From Mycobacteriales bacterium (lineage in GTDB: Bacteria > Actinomycetota > Actinomycetes > Mycobacteriales > QHCD01): a stretch of DNA of 33,030 nucleotides. The stretch covers positions 1 to 33,030 of the forward strand of contig DASXJE010000112.1 of the NCBI GenBank assembly GCA_036497565.1. The letters run 5' to 3'. The position numbers and the translations under genes were made by a program. The notes below the pieces were generated by a model that saw nothing but the letters and a program-made list of their open reading frames with translations, did not search any database and was not told the origin of the DNA. Positions within the stretch are counted from its first letter, which is position 1. Each line of letters begins with the position of its first letter. Below are positions 8,037-17,823 of the stretch, piece by piece.

Positions 8037-8969
8037 ATGGGCCTCGCGCGACTCACGCCCCGCTTCTACATCGGCGCGGGAATCTTCCTCCTGATCGTCC
8101 TCTTCGGGTTCGTCGGCCCGCTGATCTTCTCCGGAACGCCGGGCAAGGTCGTCGGCGGGCTCTACGACCATCCGTCCGGACACTCGTGGCTCGGTACCGA
8201 CAACCTCGGCCACGACGTGTTCGCCAACCTGATGTACGGCACCCGCACGTCGCTGATCATCGGGCTGATCGCCGGGATCGTCGCGACACTGATCGGTGTC
8301 GTCACCGGCACGGTCGCGGGCTACAAGGGCGGCATCCTCGAGGAATCGCTTATGGGCGTGACCAACGTCTTCCTGGCGATTCCGTCGATCGTCGTCCTGA
8401 TCCTGCTGTCGATCGCACTGCACTCCCGCTCGGAGCTCACCCTCGCTCTGGTCATCGGTGTCACCAGCTGGCCGTGGACGGCACGCGCCGTGCGGGCCCA
8501 GGCCAACAGTGTGAAGACGCGGGAGCACATCGACGTGGCCCGGCTGTCGGGCGCCAGTTCGTTCAGCCTCATCAGCTTCGACGTACTGCCCTACATCCTC
8601 AGCTACGTCTGCATGGCCTTCGTGCTGCAGGTCGCCGGCGCAATCCTGGCGGAGGCGGGTCTGTCCATGCTCGGCCTGGGCCCGAGTGACGGCGTGTCGC
8701 TCGGCATCATGCTGCACTGGGCACTCGCGTGGGAGTCGATGCGCACCGGGGCATGGTGGGCGTTCGTGCCGCCGACCCTGCTGCTTACCCTGATCGCGTT
8801 CTCCCTGCTGATGCTGCAGTCGAGCCTCGACGAGGTGTTCAACCCGCGCCTGCGCCGCGGCGGGACGCGGTTGCGGTCGGTGCCGGTCACCGAGCCGGTG
8901 CAGACCGCCGGTGGGTTCGCCCCCGCCGGCGAGGCGGCGTCCATCGAGATCGAGGGGGCCCACCGGTGA
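8037..8969 (+). CDS. ABC importer permease, OppC/DppC type
   Basis: The second permease, 310 residues. After the first membrane helix it has the WLGTDNLGHDVF motif that is typical of OppC/DppC proteins, and the ATPase-docking loop HIDVARLSGASSFSLI. The ATG at 8037 lies two bases after the preceding stop, with GGGGAG just upstream. The last ~35 residues after the final helix are a polar Pro/Ala/Glu-rich tail, longer than in many homologues. Its stop overlaps the GTG of the following ATPase gene, indicating coupled translation. Confidence 0.92.
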   Translation: MGLARLTPRFYIGAGIFLLIVLFGFVGPLIFSGTPGKVVGGLYDHPSGHSWLGTDNLGHDVFANLMYGTRTSLIIGLIAGIVATLIGVVTGTVAGYKGGILEESLMGVTNVFLAIPSIVVLILLSIALHSRSELTLALVIGVTSWPWTARAVRAQANSVKTREHIDVARLSGASSFSLISFDVLPYILSYVCMAFVLQVAGAILAEAGLSMLGLGPSDGVSLGIMLHWALAWESMRTGAWWAFVPPTLLLTLIAFSLLMLQSSLDEVFNPRLRRGGTRLRSVPVTEPVQTAGGFAPAGEAASIEIEGAHR

Positions 8970-10003
8970 CCATCGAGACCGCGACCACGACGGCGACCTC
9001 GACGCAGCTGCTGGCGGCACGCGGACTGCGTGCTTGGTACGCCGGTCACGGCGGCCAGGGCACCATGGCCGTCGACGGCGTCTCGATCGACGTCCGCGAG
9101 GGTGAGGTGCTCGGCGTCGCCGGAGAATCCGGCTGCGGCAAGTCGACGCTGGCCTCGGTCCTGTCCCTCACCGCCCGGCCACCGCTCTACGTGCTCGAGG
9201 GCGAGCTCGAGGTCGCCGGGGAGACGCTGAGCTTCGAGCCGCGCCGTCCCCCGCCGCGGTCGTGGCGCGGGGAGGTGGTCTCCCTACTACCGCAGGGAGC
9301 CATGAACTCGCTGAGCCCGACCCTTCGCATCCGCGACTTCGCGTTCGACATCATCCGGGCGCACGACCGCAAGGTGCGCCGGGACGAGGCGATCGACCGT
9401 GCCGCGGAGCGGCTCGAGCAGCTCGACCTGCCCCGCCGGGTGCTCGACTACTACCCGCACCAGCTCAGCGGCGGCATGAAACAACGCGTCGTGACCGTGC
9501 TCTCCACGCTGCTGAACCCGAAGCTGCTGATCGCCGACGAGCCGACCTCGGCGCTCGACGTCTCCTCCCAGCGGATCCTCATCGAGTTGCTCCGCGAGAT
9601 GCTGTCCCGCCGGTTCATCAACGGCGTCATCTTCGTGACGCACGACCTGCCCGTGCTCAATGCGATCGCGGACCGGATCGCGATCATGTACGCCGGGCAG
9701 GTGGTCGAGGTCGGCGAGGCCGAGGAGGTCATCAACCGCGCCCGGCACCCCTACAGCGCGGCGCTGGTGCACTCGGTACTCGTGCCGGAGCCGCAGATCC
9801 GCACCCGCCGGATCACCGGGATCACCGGCTCACCGCCCGACCTGGTCAGTCCACCGTCGGGGTGCCGGTTCCATCCGCGCTGCAGCCTCGCCATGGACAT
9901 CTGTACGACGGAGCAGCCGCCGATGGTCGGTGACCCAGGTCGCTTCGCCAGCTGTTGGTGGTCGCGCGACCACAATGGCGAGCCCGTGGAGGCGAAGCTG
10001 TGA
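8966..10003 (+). CDS. ABC importer ATP-binding protein, OppD/DppD type
   Basis: The first ATPase of the importer, 345 residues. It shows a Walker A (GESGCGKST), a signature (LSGGMKQR), a Walker B (LLIADEPTSALD) and an H-loop His (FVTHDLPVL). It carries the C-terminal oligopeptide-transporter extension with the pattern GSPPDL..GCRFHPRC..C, whose Cys residues are thought in relatives to bind an Fe-S cluster. The start is a GTG overlapping the permease stop (GTGA), and its own stop overlaps the next GTG in the same way. The first ~15 residues are a Thr-rich low-complexity stretch. Confidence 0.92.
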   Translation: MTIETATTTATSTQLLAARGLRAWYAGHGGQGTMAVDGVSIDVREGEVLGVAGESGCGKSTLASVLSLTARPPLYVLEGELEVAGETLSFEPRRPPPRSWRGEVVSLLPQGAMNSLSPTLRIRDFAFDIIRAHDRKVRRDEAIDRAAERLEQLDLPRRVLDYYPHQLSGGMKQRVVTVLSTLLNPKLLIADEPTSALDVSSQRILIELLREMLSRRFINGVIFVTHDLPVLNAIADRIAIMYAGQVVEVGEAEEVINRARHPYSAALVHSVLVPEPQIRTRRITGITGSPPDLVSPPSGCRFHPRCSLAMDICTTEQPPMVGDPGRFASCWWSRDHNGEPVEAKL

Positions 10004-10836
10004 CCCGCCCCAGCCTGCCGCAGCAGAGCGAAGCGGAGCAGGGCGCTGCGGAACAGGGCGGCGCCCCACTGCTGGAGGCCCGCAACCTGACCCGCCTCTT
10101 CGGCCGCGGCGACAATGTCGTCCGTGCGGTCGACGACGTGTCGTTCACCGTCGGTCGCAACGAGATCGTCACCGTGGTGGGGGAGAGCGGCAGCGGCAAG
10201 TCGACCCTCGCCCGGCTGCTGCTGCGGCTGCTCGACCCGACCTCGGGCTCGATCCTGCTCGACGGCAAGGACATCACCGCGATCGAGGGCCGCGACGTCA
10301 AGTCCTACTGGCGCGAGGTGCAGGCGGTCTTCCAGGACCCGTTCAGCGCGTTCAACCAGTTCTTCACCGTCCGCAGGCTTCTGCAGCGCTCCCAGGGCCT
10401 GCTCTCCGAGGCCGAGCAGCTGGTCGGCGCCGAGGACCGGATGATCAACGCCCTCGAGCAGGTCGGGCTGAAGGCCAAGGACGTGCTCGGCAAGTGGCCG
10501 CACCAGCTCTCCGGCGGTCAGCGGCAGCGGGTGATGATCGCCCGGGCCCTGATGATGCGCCCCCGGGTGCTCATCGCCGACGAGGCGACCTCGATGCTCG
10601 ACGCGTCGCTGCGGGCCAACATCCTCAACGTGCTGATGGACCTGCGCCGCGATCAGGACATGACGATCATCTTCATCACCCACGACATCGGCCAGGCCTG
10701 CTACGTCAGCGACCGGATCCTGGCTATGTGCAAGGGCGAGCTGGTGGAGTCGGGCCCGACCGACGAGGTGATCTTCGCCCCGCAGCACGAGTACACCCAG
10801 GGCCTGCTGGCCGACGTACCCCGCCTGCACACCTGA
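10000..10836 (+). CDS. ABC importer ATP-binding protein, OppF/DppF type
   Basis: The second ATPase, 278 residues, expected to pair with the OppD-type subunit on the inner membrane face. Walker A is GESGSGKST, the signature LSGGQRQR, and Walker B VLIADEATSMLD, where Ala replaces the usual Pro after the catalytic Glu. Unlike its partner it stops soon after the H-loop region (HDIGQACY) and YTQGLLADVP, so it lacks the Cys-containing C-terminal extension; this is seen in other oligosaccharide-type systems and is not necessarily a truncation. The N-terminus carries a Gln/Glu/Ala-rich stretch of ~20 residues. It closes the operon. Confidence 0.9.
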   Translation: MTRPSLPQQSEAEQGAAEQGGAPLLEARNLTRLFGRGDNVVRAVDDVSFTVGRNEIVTVVGESGSGKSTLARLLLRLLDPTSGSILLDGKDITAIEGRDVKSYWREVQAVFQDPFSAFNQFFTVRRLLQRSQGLLSEAEQLVGAEDRMINALEQVGLKAKDVLGKWPHQLSGGQRQRVMIARALMMRPRVLIADEATSMLDASLRANILNVLMDLRRDQDMTIIFITHDIGQACYVSDRILAMCKGELVESGPTDEVIFAPQHEYTQGLLADVPRLHT

Positions 10837-10890
10837 CGGCCCGGGCCGGGATTCCGCACCACACGCGTGCCCATTTCCGCTCCCTCCGTT

Positions 10891-10945
10891 CGGCTTGAAC
10901 GTCACGTTCAGGCCATCTAGCGGCTTGAACGTCACGTTCAAGCCG
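10891..10945 (+). repeat. Tandem pair of palindromes, core GAACGTCACGTTC (locus B)
   Basis: Two near-identical inverted repeats start 30 bases apart downstream of the importer operon. The second (10921-10945) is perfect: CGGCTTGAACGT, a central C, then ACGTTCAAGCCG. The first (10891-10914) is the same except near its 3' arm. They match locus A at 301-400 in opposite orientation. No T run follows. The likely role is transcription termination or a dispersed palindromic repeat; protein binding is an alternative because stem and spacing are so regular. Confidence 0.85.
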
Positions 10946-10969
10946 AAAGAGGGGCCGAGCAAGGCGGGC

Positions 10970-11052
10970 ATATCGGGATATACCGGGGGGCGGTGACCGG
11001 GGTCACCGGGGATTCTGTTTGCCGCGGGGGCCGATAAACGACACAATAGTGT
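10970..11052 (+). promoter_or_regulatory. Regulatory region of the suf operon with three inverted repeats
   Basis: Three inverted repeats precede sufR: ATATC-GG-GATAT (10970-10981), GGTGACC-GG-GGTCACC (10992-11007) and ACAC-AATA-GTGT (11041-11052), the last directly before the GTG start. SufR represses its own operon in mycobacteria and cyanobacteria through an inverted repeat near the promoter, reported for mycobacteria as an ACACT/TGTGA type site. The third repeat is the closest in sequence and position. GATAAA (11033-11038) could be the -10. No operator has been proven here. Confidence 0.4.
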
Positions 11053-11053
11053 T

Positions 11054-11767
11054 GTGAAATTCGCCGGGACCGCCGAGCCGTCCGTGGAGCATCGCACCCG
11101 CGATGCTGTCGCGCGACTGCTCATGGAGGCCGGCCCGCAGACCGCGTCCGCGCTGGCCGAGCGGTTGGACATCAGCCCGGCCGCCGTACGCCGGCACCTC
11201 GACGGCCTCGTCGCCGACGGAGTCGTCGTGGCACGCGACAGCCGACCGCTGGGCGGGCGTCGCCGCGGTCGTCCGGCCCGGGTCTTCGCCCTGACGGAGG
11301 GTGGCCGCGAGTCCTTCCCCCACGCCTATGACGACCTCGCCGCGTCCGCGTTGCGTTTCCTTGCCGCCCGCGGTGGGGAGAAGGCTGTCACGGCCTTCGC
11401 CGAACAGCGGCTCGCGGTGCTGGAGTCGCGCAACCGCGACCGGATCGCCGCCGCCGAGACGCCGGGGGAGAAGGTGGCGGCCCTCTCCGAGGCGCTGACC
11501 GACGAGGGATACGCTGCCTCCGCGCACACGGTGGGTAGCGGCGAGCAGCTCTGCCAGCACCACTGCCCGGTGGCTCACGTCGCCGCCGAGTTCCCCCAGC
11601 TGTGCGAGGCCGAGACCCAGGCGTTCTCGCGCCTGCTCGGCACCCACGTGCAACGACTGGCCACCATCGCCCGGGGCGACGGCGTGTGCACGACGCACGT
11701 CCCGGTCACCACGAGTTCGACAGCAGTTCCCACAGGTACGCCCGTATCCGGGAGGAAGCACGCATGA
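11054..11767 (+). CDS. sufR: Iron-sulfur cluster biogenesis transcriptional regulator SufR
   Basis: A 237-residue DNA-binding regulator with an N-terminal winged helix-turn-helix ([22 protein letters not shown], about residues 31-52, then a [16 protein letters not shown] wing). Four Cys residues are in the C-terminal half: C167, C171, C184 and C212, the right region to bind the [4Fe-4S] cluster through which SufR proteins sense Fe-S status. As the first gene of the operon it should control sufB to sufT by repression. The GTG at 11054 has no clear Shine-Dalgarno and lies directly after an inverted repeat. The stop overlaps the sufB ATG. The identity rests on domain plus position and is strong. 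Confidence 0.88.
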   Translation: MKFAGTAEPSVEHRTRDAVARLLMEAGPQTASALAERLDISPAAVRRHLDGLVADGVVVARDSRPLGGRRRGRPARVFALTEGGRESFPHAYDDLAASALRFLAARGGEKAVTAFAEQRLAVLESRNRDRIAAAETPGEKVAALSEALTDEGYAASAHTVGSGEQLCQHHCPVAHVAAEFPQLCEAETQAFSRLLGTHVQRLATIARGDGVCTTHVPVTTSSTAVPTGTPVSGRKHA

Positions 11768-13203
11768 CCACTGCACCGGAGACCACCGCGCCCGTCCTCA
11801 CGCAGGACGAGCAGATCGAAGCCATGTCCGGCTACAAGTTCGGCTGGGCGGACTCCGATGTCGCCGGCGAGTCGGCCCGACGCGGCCTCTCCGACGAGGT
11901 CGTCCGCGACATCTCCCGGCGTAAGAACGAGCCGGAGTGGATGCTCGAGCGACGGCTGCGCGGGCTGAAGCTGTTCGGCAAGAAGCCGCTGCCCAACTGG
12001 GGAGCCGACCTCACCGGCATCGACTTCGACAACATCAAGTACTTCGTCCGGTCGACCGAGAAGCAGGCCGCGACGTGGGACGAGCTGCCGGCTGACATCA
12101 AGAACACCTACGACAAGCTCGGCATCCCCGAGGCGGAGAAGCAGCGGCTGATCGCCGGGGTCGCGGCGCAGTACGAGTCCGAGGTCGTCTACCACAAGAT
12201 CCGTGAGGACCTCGAGGCTCAGGGCGTCCTCTTCCTCGACACCGACACCGCGCTGCGCGAGCACGAAGACCTCTTCCGGGAGTACTACGGCTCGGTGATC
12301 CCGGCCGGCGACAACAAGTTCGCGTCGCTCAACACCGCGGTGTGGTCGGGCGGGTCGTTCATCTACGTCCCGCCGGGCGTCAACGTCGAGATCCCGCTGC
12401 AGGCCTACTTCCGGATCAACACCGAGAACATGGGCCAGTTCGAGCGGACCCTGATCATCGTCGACGAGGGCGCCTACGTGCACTACGTCGAGGGCTGCAC
12501 CGCCCCGATCTACAAGACCGACTCGCTGCACTCGGCGGTCGTCGAGATCGTGGTGAAGAAGAACGCCCGCTGCCGCTACACCACCATCCAGAACTGGTCC
12601 AACAACGTCTACAACCTCGTGACCAAGCGCGCGGTGGCCCACGAGGGCGCGACGATGGAGTGGATCGACGGCAACATCGGCTCCAAGGTGACGATGAAGT
12701 ACCCCGCCGTCTGGATGCTCGGTGAGCACGCCAAGGGCGAGACGCTCTCGGTCGCCTTCGCCGGTGAGGGTCAGCACCAGGACGCCGGTGCCAAGATGGT
12801 GCACGTCGCGCCGCACACGTCGAGCACGATCATCTCCAAGTCGGTCGCGCGCGGCGGCGGGCGCACCTCCTACCGCGGCCTGGTGCAGATCGAGCCGGGC
12901 GCACACGGCTCCAAGTCGACCGTGAAGTGCGACGCGTTGCTGGTCGACACCATCAGCCGATCGGACACCTATCCCTACGTCGACGTCCGCGAGGACGACG
13001 TGTCGATGGGTCACGAGGCCACGGTGTCGAAGGTCAGCGAGACGCAGCTGTTCTACCTCATGAGCCGCGGGCTCACCGAGGACGAGGCGATGGCGATGAT
13101 CGTCCGCGGCTTCGTCGAGCCCATCGCGCGCGAGTTGCCGATGGAATACGCGCTCGAGCTCAACCGGCTGATCGAGCTGCAGATGGAAGGAGCCGTCGGC
13201 TGA
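11764..13203 (+). CDS. sufB: Fe-S cluster assembly scaffold protein SufB
   Basis: SufB, 479 residues, forms the SufBC2D scaffold on which sulfur and iron are assembled into clusters in the cytoplasm. The sequence has the expected SufB order: MSGYKFGW near the start, the [17 protein letters not shown] and [19 protein letters not shown] core beta-helix, and [11 protein letters not shown], whose Cys corresponds to the sulfur-accepting Cys of E. coli SufB. No intein interrupts it, unlike M. tuberculosis SufB. The ATG at 11764 overlaps the sufR stop as ATGA and has GGGAGGAAG upstream. The next gene starts two bases after its stop. Confidence 0.97.
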   Translation: MTTAPETTAPVLTQDEQIEAMSGYKFGWADSDVAGESARRGLSDEVVRDISRRKNEPEWMLERRLRGLKLFGKKPLPNWGADLTGIDFDNIKYFVRSTEKQAATWDELPADIKNTYDKLGIPEAEKQRLIAGVAAQYESEVVYHKIREDLEAQGVLFLDTDTALREHEDLFREYYGSVIPAGDNKFASLNTAVWSGGSFIYVPPGVNVEIPLQAYFRINTENMGQFERTLIIVDEGAYVHYVEGCTAPIYKTDSLHSAVVEIVVKKNARCRYTTIQNWSNNVYNLVTKRAVAHEGATMEWIDGNIGSKVTMKYPAVWMLGEHAKGETLSVAFAGEGQHQDAGAKMVHVAPHTSSTIISKSVARGGGRTSYRGLVQIEPGAHGSKSTVKCDALLVDTISRSDTYPYVDVREDDVSMGHEATVSKVSETQLFYLMSRGLTEDEAMAMIVRGFVEPIARELPMEYALELNRLIELQMEGAVG

Positions 13204-13205
13204 CG

Positions 13206-14486
13206 ATGGCTGATACCGACACGAGCTCTGAAAGCCAGGGCGCGCAGACCGACGCCGTCCGCGAACAGGCGGCGGCCGAGCAGGCGGTGGTCGCGTCGCA
13301 GGTGCTGGGGACCGATACCGGCGCCGCGACGGGACGGGCGCCGGGCGCCCACAGTCATGGCGGACCGGTGCGCCAGCCCGGCGACGCAAGGCCGGCCCGC
13401 GTCACCTCGCGCGACCCGGACACGTTCGGCGTACCGTCCGGGCGCGAGGAGGACTGGCGGTTCACCCCGCTGGACCGGATGCGGACGCTGCTCGAACCGC
13501 TGACCGCCGACGGCAAGGTCGTCGTCGAGGTGCGGGCCGCGGACAAGGTCGACGTCGGGCACGTCGCGGGCGACGACCCGCTGGTCGGCAGCGTGCTCAG
13601 CCCGGCCGACCGGGTCAGCGCGCTGGCGATGGCCCACGTCGACCAGGCGCTGGTCGTGACCGTGCCGCGCGGCGTGGTCTCGCCCGCGCCGACCTTCCTC
13701 ACCGTCCGCGGTGAGGGCGGCACCGCCTACGGCCACCTGGTCATCGACGTCGGTGAAGCCGCCCAGGCCGTCGTCGTCGTCGACCACGTCGGTACGACGA
13801 CCCTCGCCTCCAACCTGGAGATCCGGGTGGGCGACGGTGCCTCACTGACCGTCGTCTCGCTGCAGGACTGGGACGACGACGCCGTGCACGTCGAGGCGCA
13901 GGCCGCCCGGCTGGGCCGCGACGCCCGGCTGCGCCACGTCGCGGTGACCCTCGGCGGCGGACTGGTCCGGCTCTCGCCGACCGTCGAATTCAGCGGACCC
14001 GGTGGCGACGCCGAACTGCTCGGCCTCTACTTCGCCGACGCGGGTCAGCATCAGGAGCACCGGCTCTTCGTCGACCACGCGCAGCCCAACTGCCGCAGCC
14101 GGGTCACCTACAAGGGCGCGCTGCAGGGTGACGACGCCACGGCGGTGTGGATCGGCGACGTACTGATCCGCCCCGAGGGCGAGCAGACCGACACCTACGA
14201 GCTCAACCGCAACCTGCTGCTCACCGACGGTGCCCGCGCCCACTCGGTGCCCAACCTCGAGATCGAGACCGGCGAGGTCGCCGGCGCCGGCCATGCCAGC
14301 GCCAGCGGTCGCTTCGACGACCTGCAGCTGTTCTACCTGATGGCCCGGGGAATCCCGGCCGACGTCGCCCGCCGGCTCGTCGTCCGCGGGTTCTTCGCCG
14401 AGGTGATCGACCGGATCGGCGTGCCGGAGGTGCAGGAGCGGCTGGTCGCCGCGGTCGAGGACGAGCTGGCGCAGGTGGGTTCATGA
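13206..14486 (+). CDS. sufD: Fe-S cluster assembly protein SufD
   Basis: SufD, 426 residues, is the partner of SufB in the SufBC2D complex and helps iron entry. After a variable, Gln/Ala-rich first ~60 residues, it has the family motif GREEDWRFTPLDRM, then the beta-helix core, and ends with ASASGRFDDLQLFYLMARGI, which resembles the SufB C-terminus. The His in YFADAGQHQEHRLFVDH lies in the region that includes the functional His of E. coli SufD. The ATG at 13206 lies two bases after sufB, with GGAAGGAG inside the sufB end. The stop overlaps the next ATG. Confidence 0.95.
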   Translation: MADTDTSSESQGAQTDAVREQAAAEQAVVASQVLGTDTGAATGRAPGAHSHGGPVRQPGDARPARVTSRDPDTFGVPSGREEDWRFTPLDRMRTLLEPLTADGKVVVEVRAADKVDVGHVAGDDPLVGSVLSPADRVSALAMAHVDQALVVTVPRGVVSPAPTFLTVRGEGGTAYGHLVIDVGEAAQAVVVVDHVGTTTLASNLEIRVGDGASLTVVSLQDWDDDAVHVEAQAARLGRDARLRHVAVTLGGGLVRLSPTVEFSGPGGDAELLGLYFADAGQHQEHRLFVDHAQPNCRSRVTYKGALQGDDATAVWIGDVLIRPEGEQTDTYELNRNLLLTDGARAHSVPNLEIETGEVAGAGHASASGRFDDLQLFYLMARGIPADVARRLVVRGFFAEVIDRIGVPEVQERLVAAVEDELAQVGS

Positions 14487-14803
14487 CCGAGTTCGTCCGT
14501 GCCTGCGCGCTCGACGAGGTTCCCGAGCCGGGTGCCCATCGGGTCAAGTTCGACGACACGCCGGTCGCGATCGTCCGCAGCGAGGGCGAGGTCTACGCGA
14601 TCTACGACGTCTGCTCGCACGAAGAGGTGGCGCTCACCGAAGGAGACGTGGAGGGCACCACGATCGAGTGCTGGCTGCACGGGTCGTGCTTCGACCTCCG
14701 GTCCGGCCGGCCGACCAGCCTGCCCGCCACCAAACCTGTACCCGTCTATCCCGTGAAGATCGAGGGCGGCGACGTCTACGTCCGCCTCACTGAGGAGAGT
14801 TGA
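14483..14803 (+). CDS. Rieske [2Fe-2S] ferredoxin-like protein of the suf operon
   Basis: A 106-residue cytoplasmic Rieske-type ferredoxin. The ligand pattern is C44-S-H46 and C63-W-L-H66, with a glycine following in HGSCFDL, so all four [2Fe-2S] ligands are present. It is of the non-heme iron oxygenase ferredoxin type, yet no oxygenase is nearby. A small Rieske protein between sufD and sufC is a recurring feature of actinobacterial SUF operons, and a role in electron supply for cluster assembly is plausible but unproven. The ATG overlaps the sufD stop (ATGA), and sufC starts one base after its own stop. Confidence 0.92.
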   Translation: MTEFVRACALDEVPEPGAHRVKFDDTPVAIVRSEGEVYAIYDVCSHEEVALTEGDVEGTTIECWLHGSCFDLRSGRPTSLPATKPVPVYPVKIEGGDVYVRLTEES

Positions 14804-16827
<2,024 letters not shown>

Positions 16828-16828
<1 letters not shown>

Positions 16829-17346
16829 TGCAGCTGCAGTCGATGTACCAGGAGATCATCCTGGACCACTACAAGAACCCGCACGGGCGCGGGCTGCGCG
16901 ACCCGTACGACGCCGAGGTGCACCACGTCAACCCGACCTGCGGTGACGAGGTGACGCTGCGGGTGCACATCGACGACGGCATCGTGAAGGACGTGTCCTA
17001 CGACGGCATCGGCTGTTCGATCAGCCAGGCTTCGACCTCGGTGCTCACCGATCTGCTGGTCGGCGAGTCGCTAGAGCACGGGCTCGCCGTGCAGGAAGCC
17101 TTTCTCGACATGATGCAGTCGCAGGGTCGGGGCGAGCCCGACGAGGAGCTGCTCGAGGACGCCGTCGCCTTCATCGGCGTATCGAAATACCCGGCGCGGA
17201 TCAAATGTGCCCTGCTCGGCTGGATGGCGTTCAAGGACGCCGTGGCCCGCGCCGGGCAGCCAATGGAGGCTTCGCCTCAGCAGCAGCCAATGGAGGCTTC
17301 GCCTCAGCAGCCAATGGAGGCTTCGCCTCAGGGAGGTACGCCATGA
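16828..17346 (+). CDS. sufU: Zinc-dependent sulfur transfer protein SufU
   Basis: SufU, 172 residues, receives the persulfide sulfur from SufS through a zinc-bound Cys. The ligands C38, D40 (NPTCGDE), C63 (GIGCSIS) and C127 (IKCALLGW) are all present. The region of ~20 extra residues between C63 and C127 that separates SufU from IscU is also there. The family usually ends soon after the last helix (AFKDAV). Here it carries an extra tail of three PMEASPQ repeats encoded by a 21-base tandem repeat. The tail looks like a recent insertion and is probably disordered. The stop overlaps the sufT ATG. Confidence 0.95.
17260..17331 (+). repeat. Three copies of a 21-base hairpin-forming tandem repeat in the sufU end
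   Basis: Three identical 21-base units at 17260-17280, 17287-17307 and 17311-17331, separated by CAGCAG and CAG, encode PMEASPQ in frame. Each unit contains GAGG-CTTCG-CCTC, a short hairpin in DNA or RNA. The third ends immediately before the GGGAGG ribosome site of sufT. The copies are exact, which points to recent expansion. Confidence 0.95.
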
Positions 17347-17690
17347 CCAGCCCACAGTCCGCCGCCGCGGCGAGCGTCGATGACGTCGAGGAGGCCATGC
17401 GCGACGTGGTCGACCCCGAGCTCGGCATCAACGTCGTCGACCTCGGCCTCGTCTACGGCATCACCGTCGCCGACGACAACGTGGCCACCATCGACATGAC
17501 GCTCACCTCGGCCGCCTGTCCGCTCACCGACGTGATCGAGGACCAGACCCGCACCGCCCTCACCGGCGGCCCCGGCGACGGCGTGGTGCAGGACTTCCGC
17601 ATCAACTGGGTCTGGATGCCGCCATGGGGACCGGACAAGATCACCGATGACGGCCGCGACCAGCTGCGGGCGCTCGGCTTCAACGTGTGA
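17343..17690 (+). CDS. sufT: SUF system MIP18-family Fe-S protein SufT
   Basis: A 115-residue DUF59/MIP18 domain protein that assists in maturation of Fe-S proteins. It has DPELGINVVDLGLVYGI at residues 24-40 and the conserved TSAACPLTD with C59, followed by a typical VWMPPWGPDKIT near the end. PaaD-type proteins share the domain, but position as the last gene of the SUF operon makes SufT the better call. The ATG at 17343 overlaps the sufU stop and has GGGAGG seven bases before it, next to the hairpin repeats. Confidence 0.93.
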   Translation: MTSPQSAAAASVDDVEEAMRDVVDPELGINVVDLGLVYGITVADDNVATIDMTLTSAACPLTDVIEDQTRTALTGGPGDGVVQDFRINWVWMPPWGPDKITDDGRDQLRALGFNV

Positions 17691-17714
17691 GTCTGCGGTC
17701 CGCCGGAATATCGG

Positions 17715-17744
17715 TCGAGCTATCCGGCCGGCACGACGTAAACT
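17715..17744 (+). promoter_or_regulatory. Candidate promoter upstream of the ABC-F gene
   Basis: TAAACT (17739-17744) matches TANNNT. A weak -35 (TCGAGC, 17715-17720) lies 18 bases upstream. Transcription would start six or seven bases later, right at the GTG of a short leader ORF. Confidence 0.45.
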
Positions 17745-17750
17745 GCTCCG

Positions 17751-17771
17751 GTGATCAGTCGAACCTGTTGA
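17751..17771 (+). CDS. Possible leaderless leader peptide (six residues) before the ABC-F gene
   Basis: GTG at 17751 opens a six-codon frame (V/M-I-S-R-T-C) ending in TGA at 17769-17771. It begins where transcription from the TAAACT element should start, so it could be translated without a leader. It ends directly at a strong hairpin. Many antibiotic-responsive ABC-F genes are preceded by short leader ORFs and attenuators. Whether this one is translated is not known. Confidence 0.35.
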   Translation: MISRTC

Positions 17772-17798
17772 GGCGGCCACGCACCGACGTGGCCCGCC
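17772..17798 (+). terminator. Hairpin with pyrimidine tail: attenuator of the ABC-F gene or suf terminator
   Basis: GGCGGCCACG (17772-17781) pairs with CGTGGCCCGCC (17788-17798) around a six-base loop, with one bulged C. It is followed by CCTTCTC. It could terminate the suf transcript, 81 bases after sufT, but it also lies after the candidate ABC-F promoter, so it may act as an attenuator. Confidence 0.55.
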
Positions 17799-17823
17799 CC
17801 TTCTCACCCTCAGCGAGACTACT

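Noticed and set aside
5214-10836. Importer operon as a mobile genomic island
   Set aside because: No integrase, transposase, tRNA, direct repeats or clear composition shift at its borders; only gene-order difference supports insertion.
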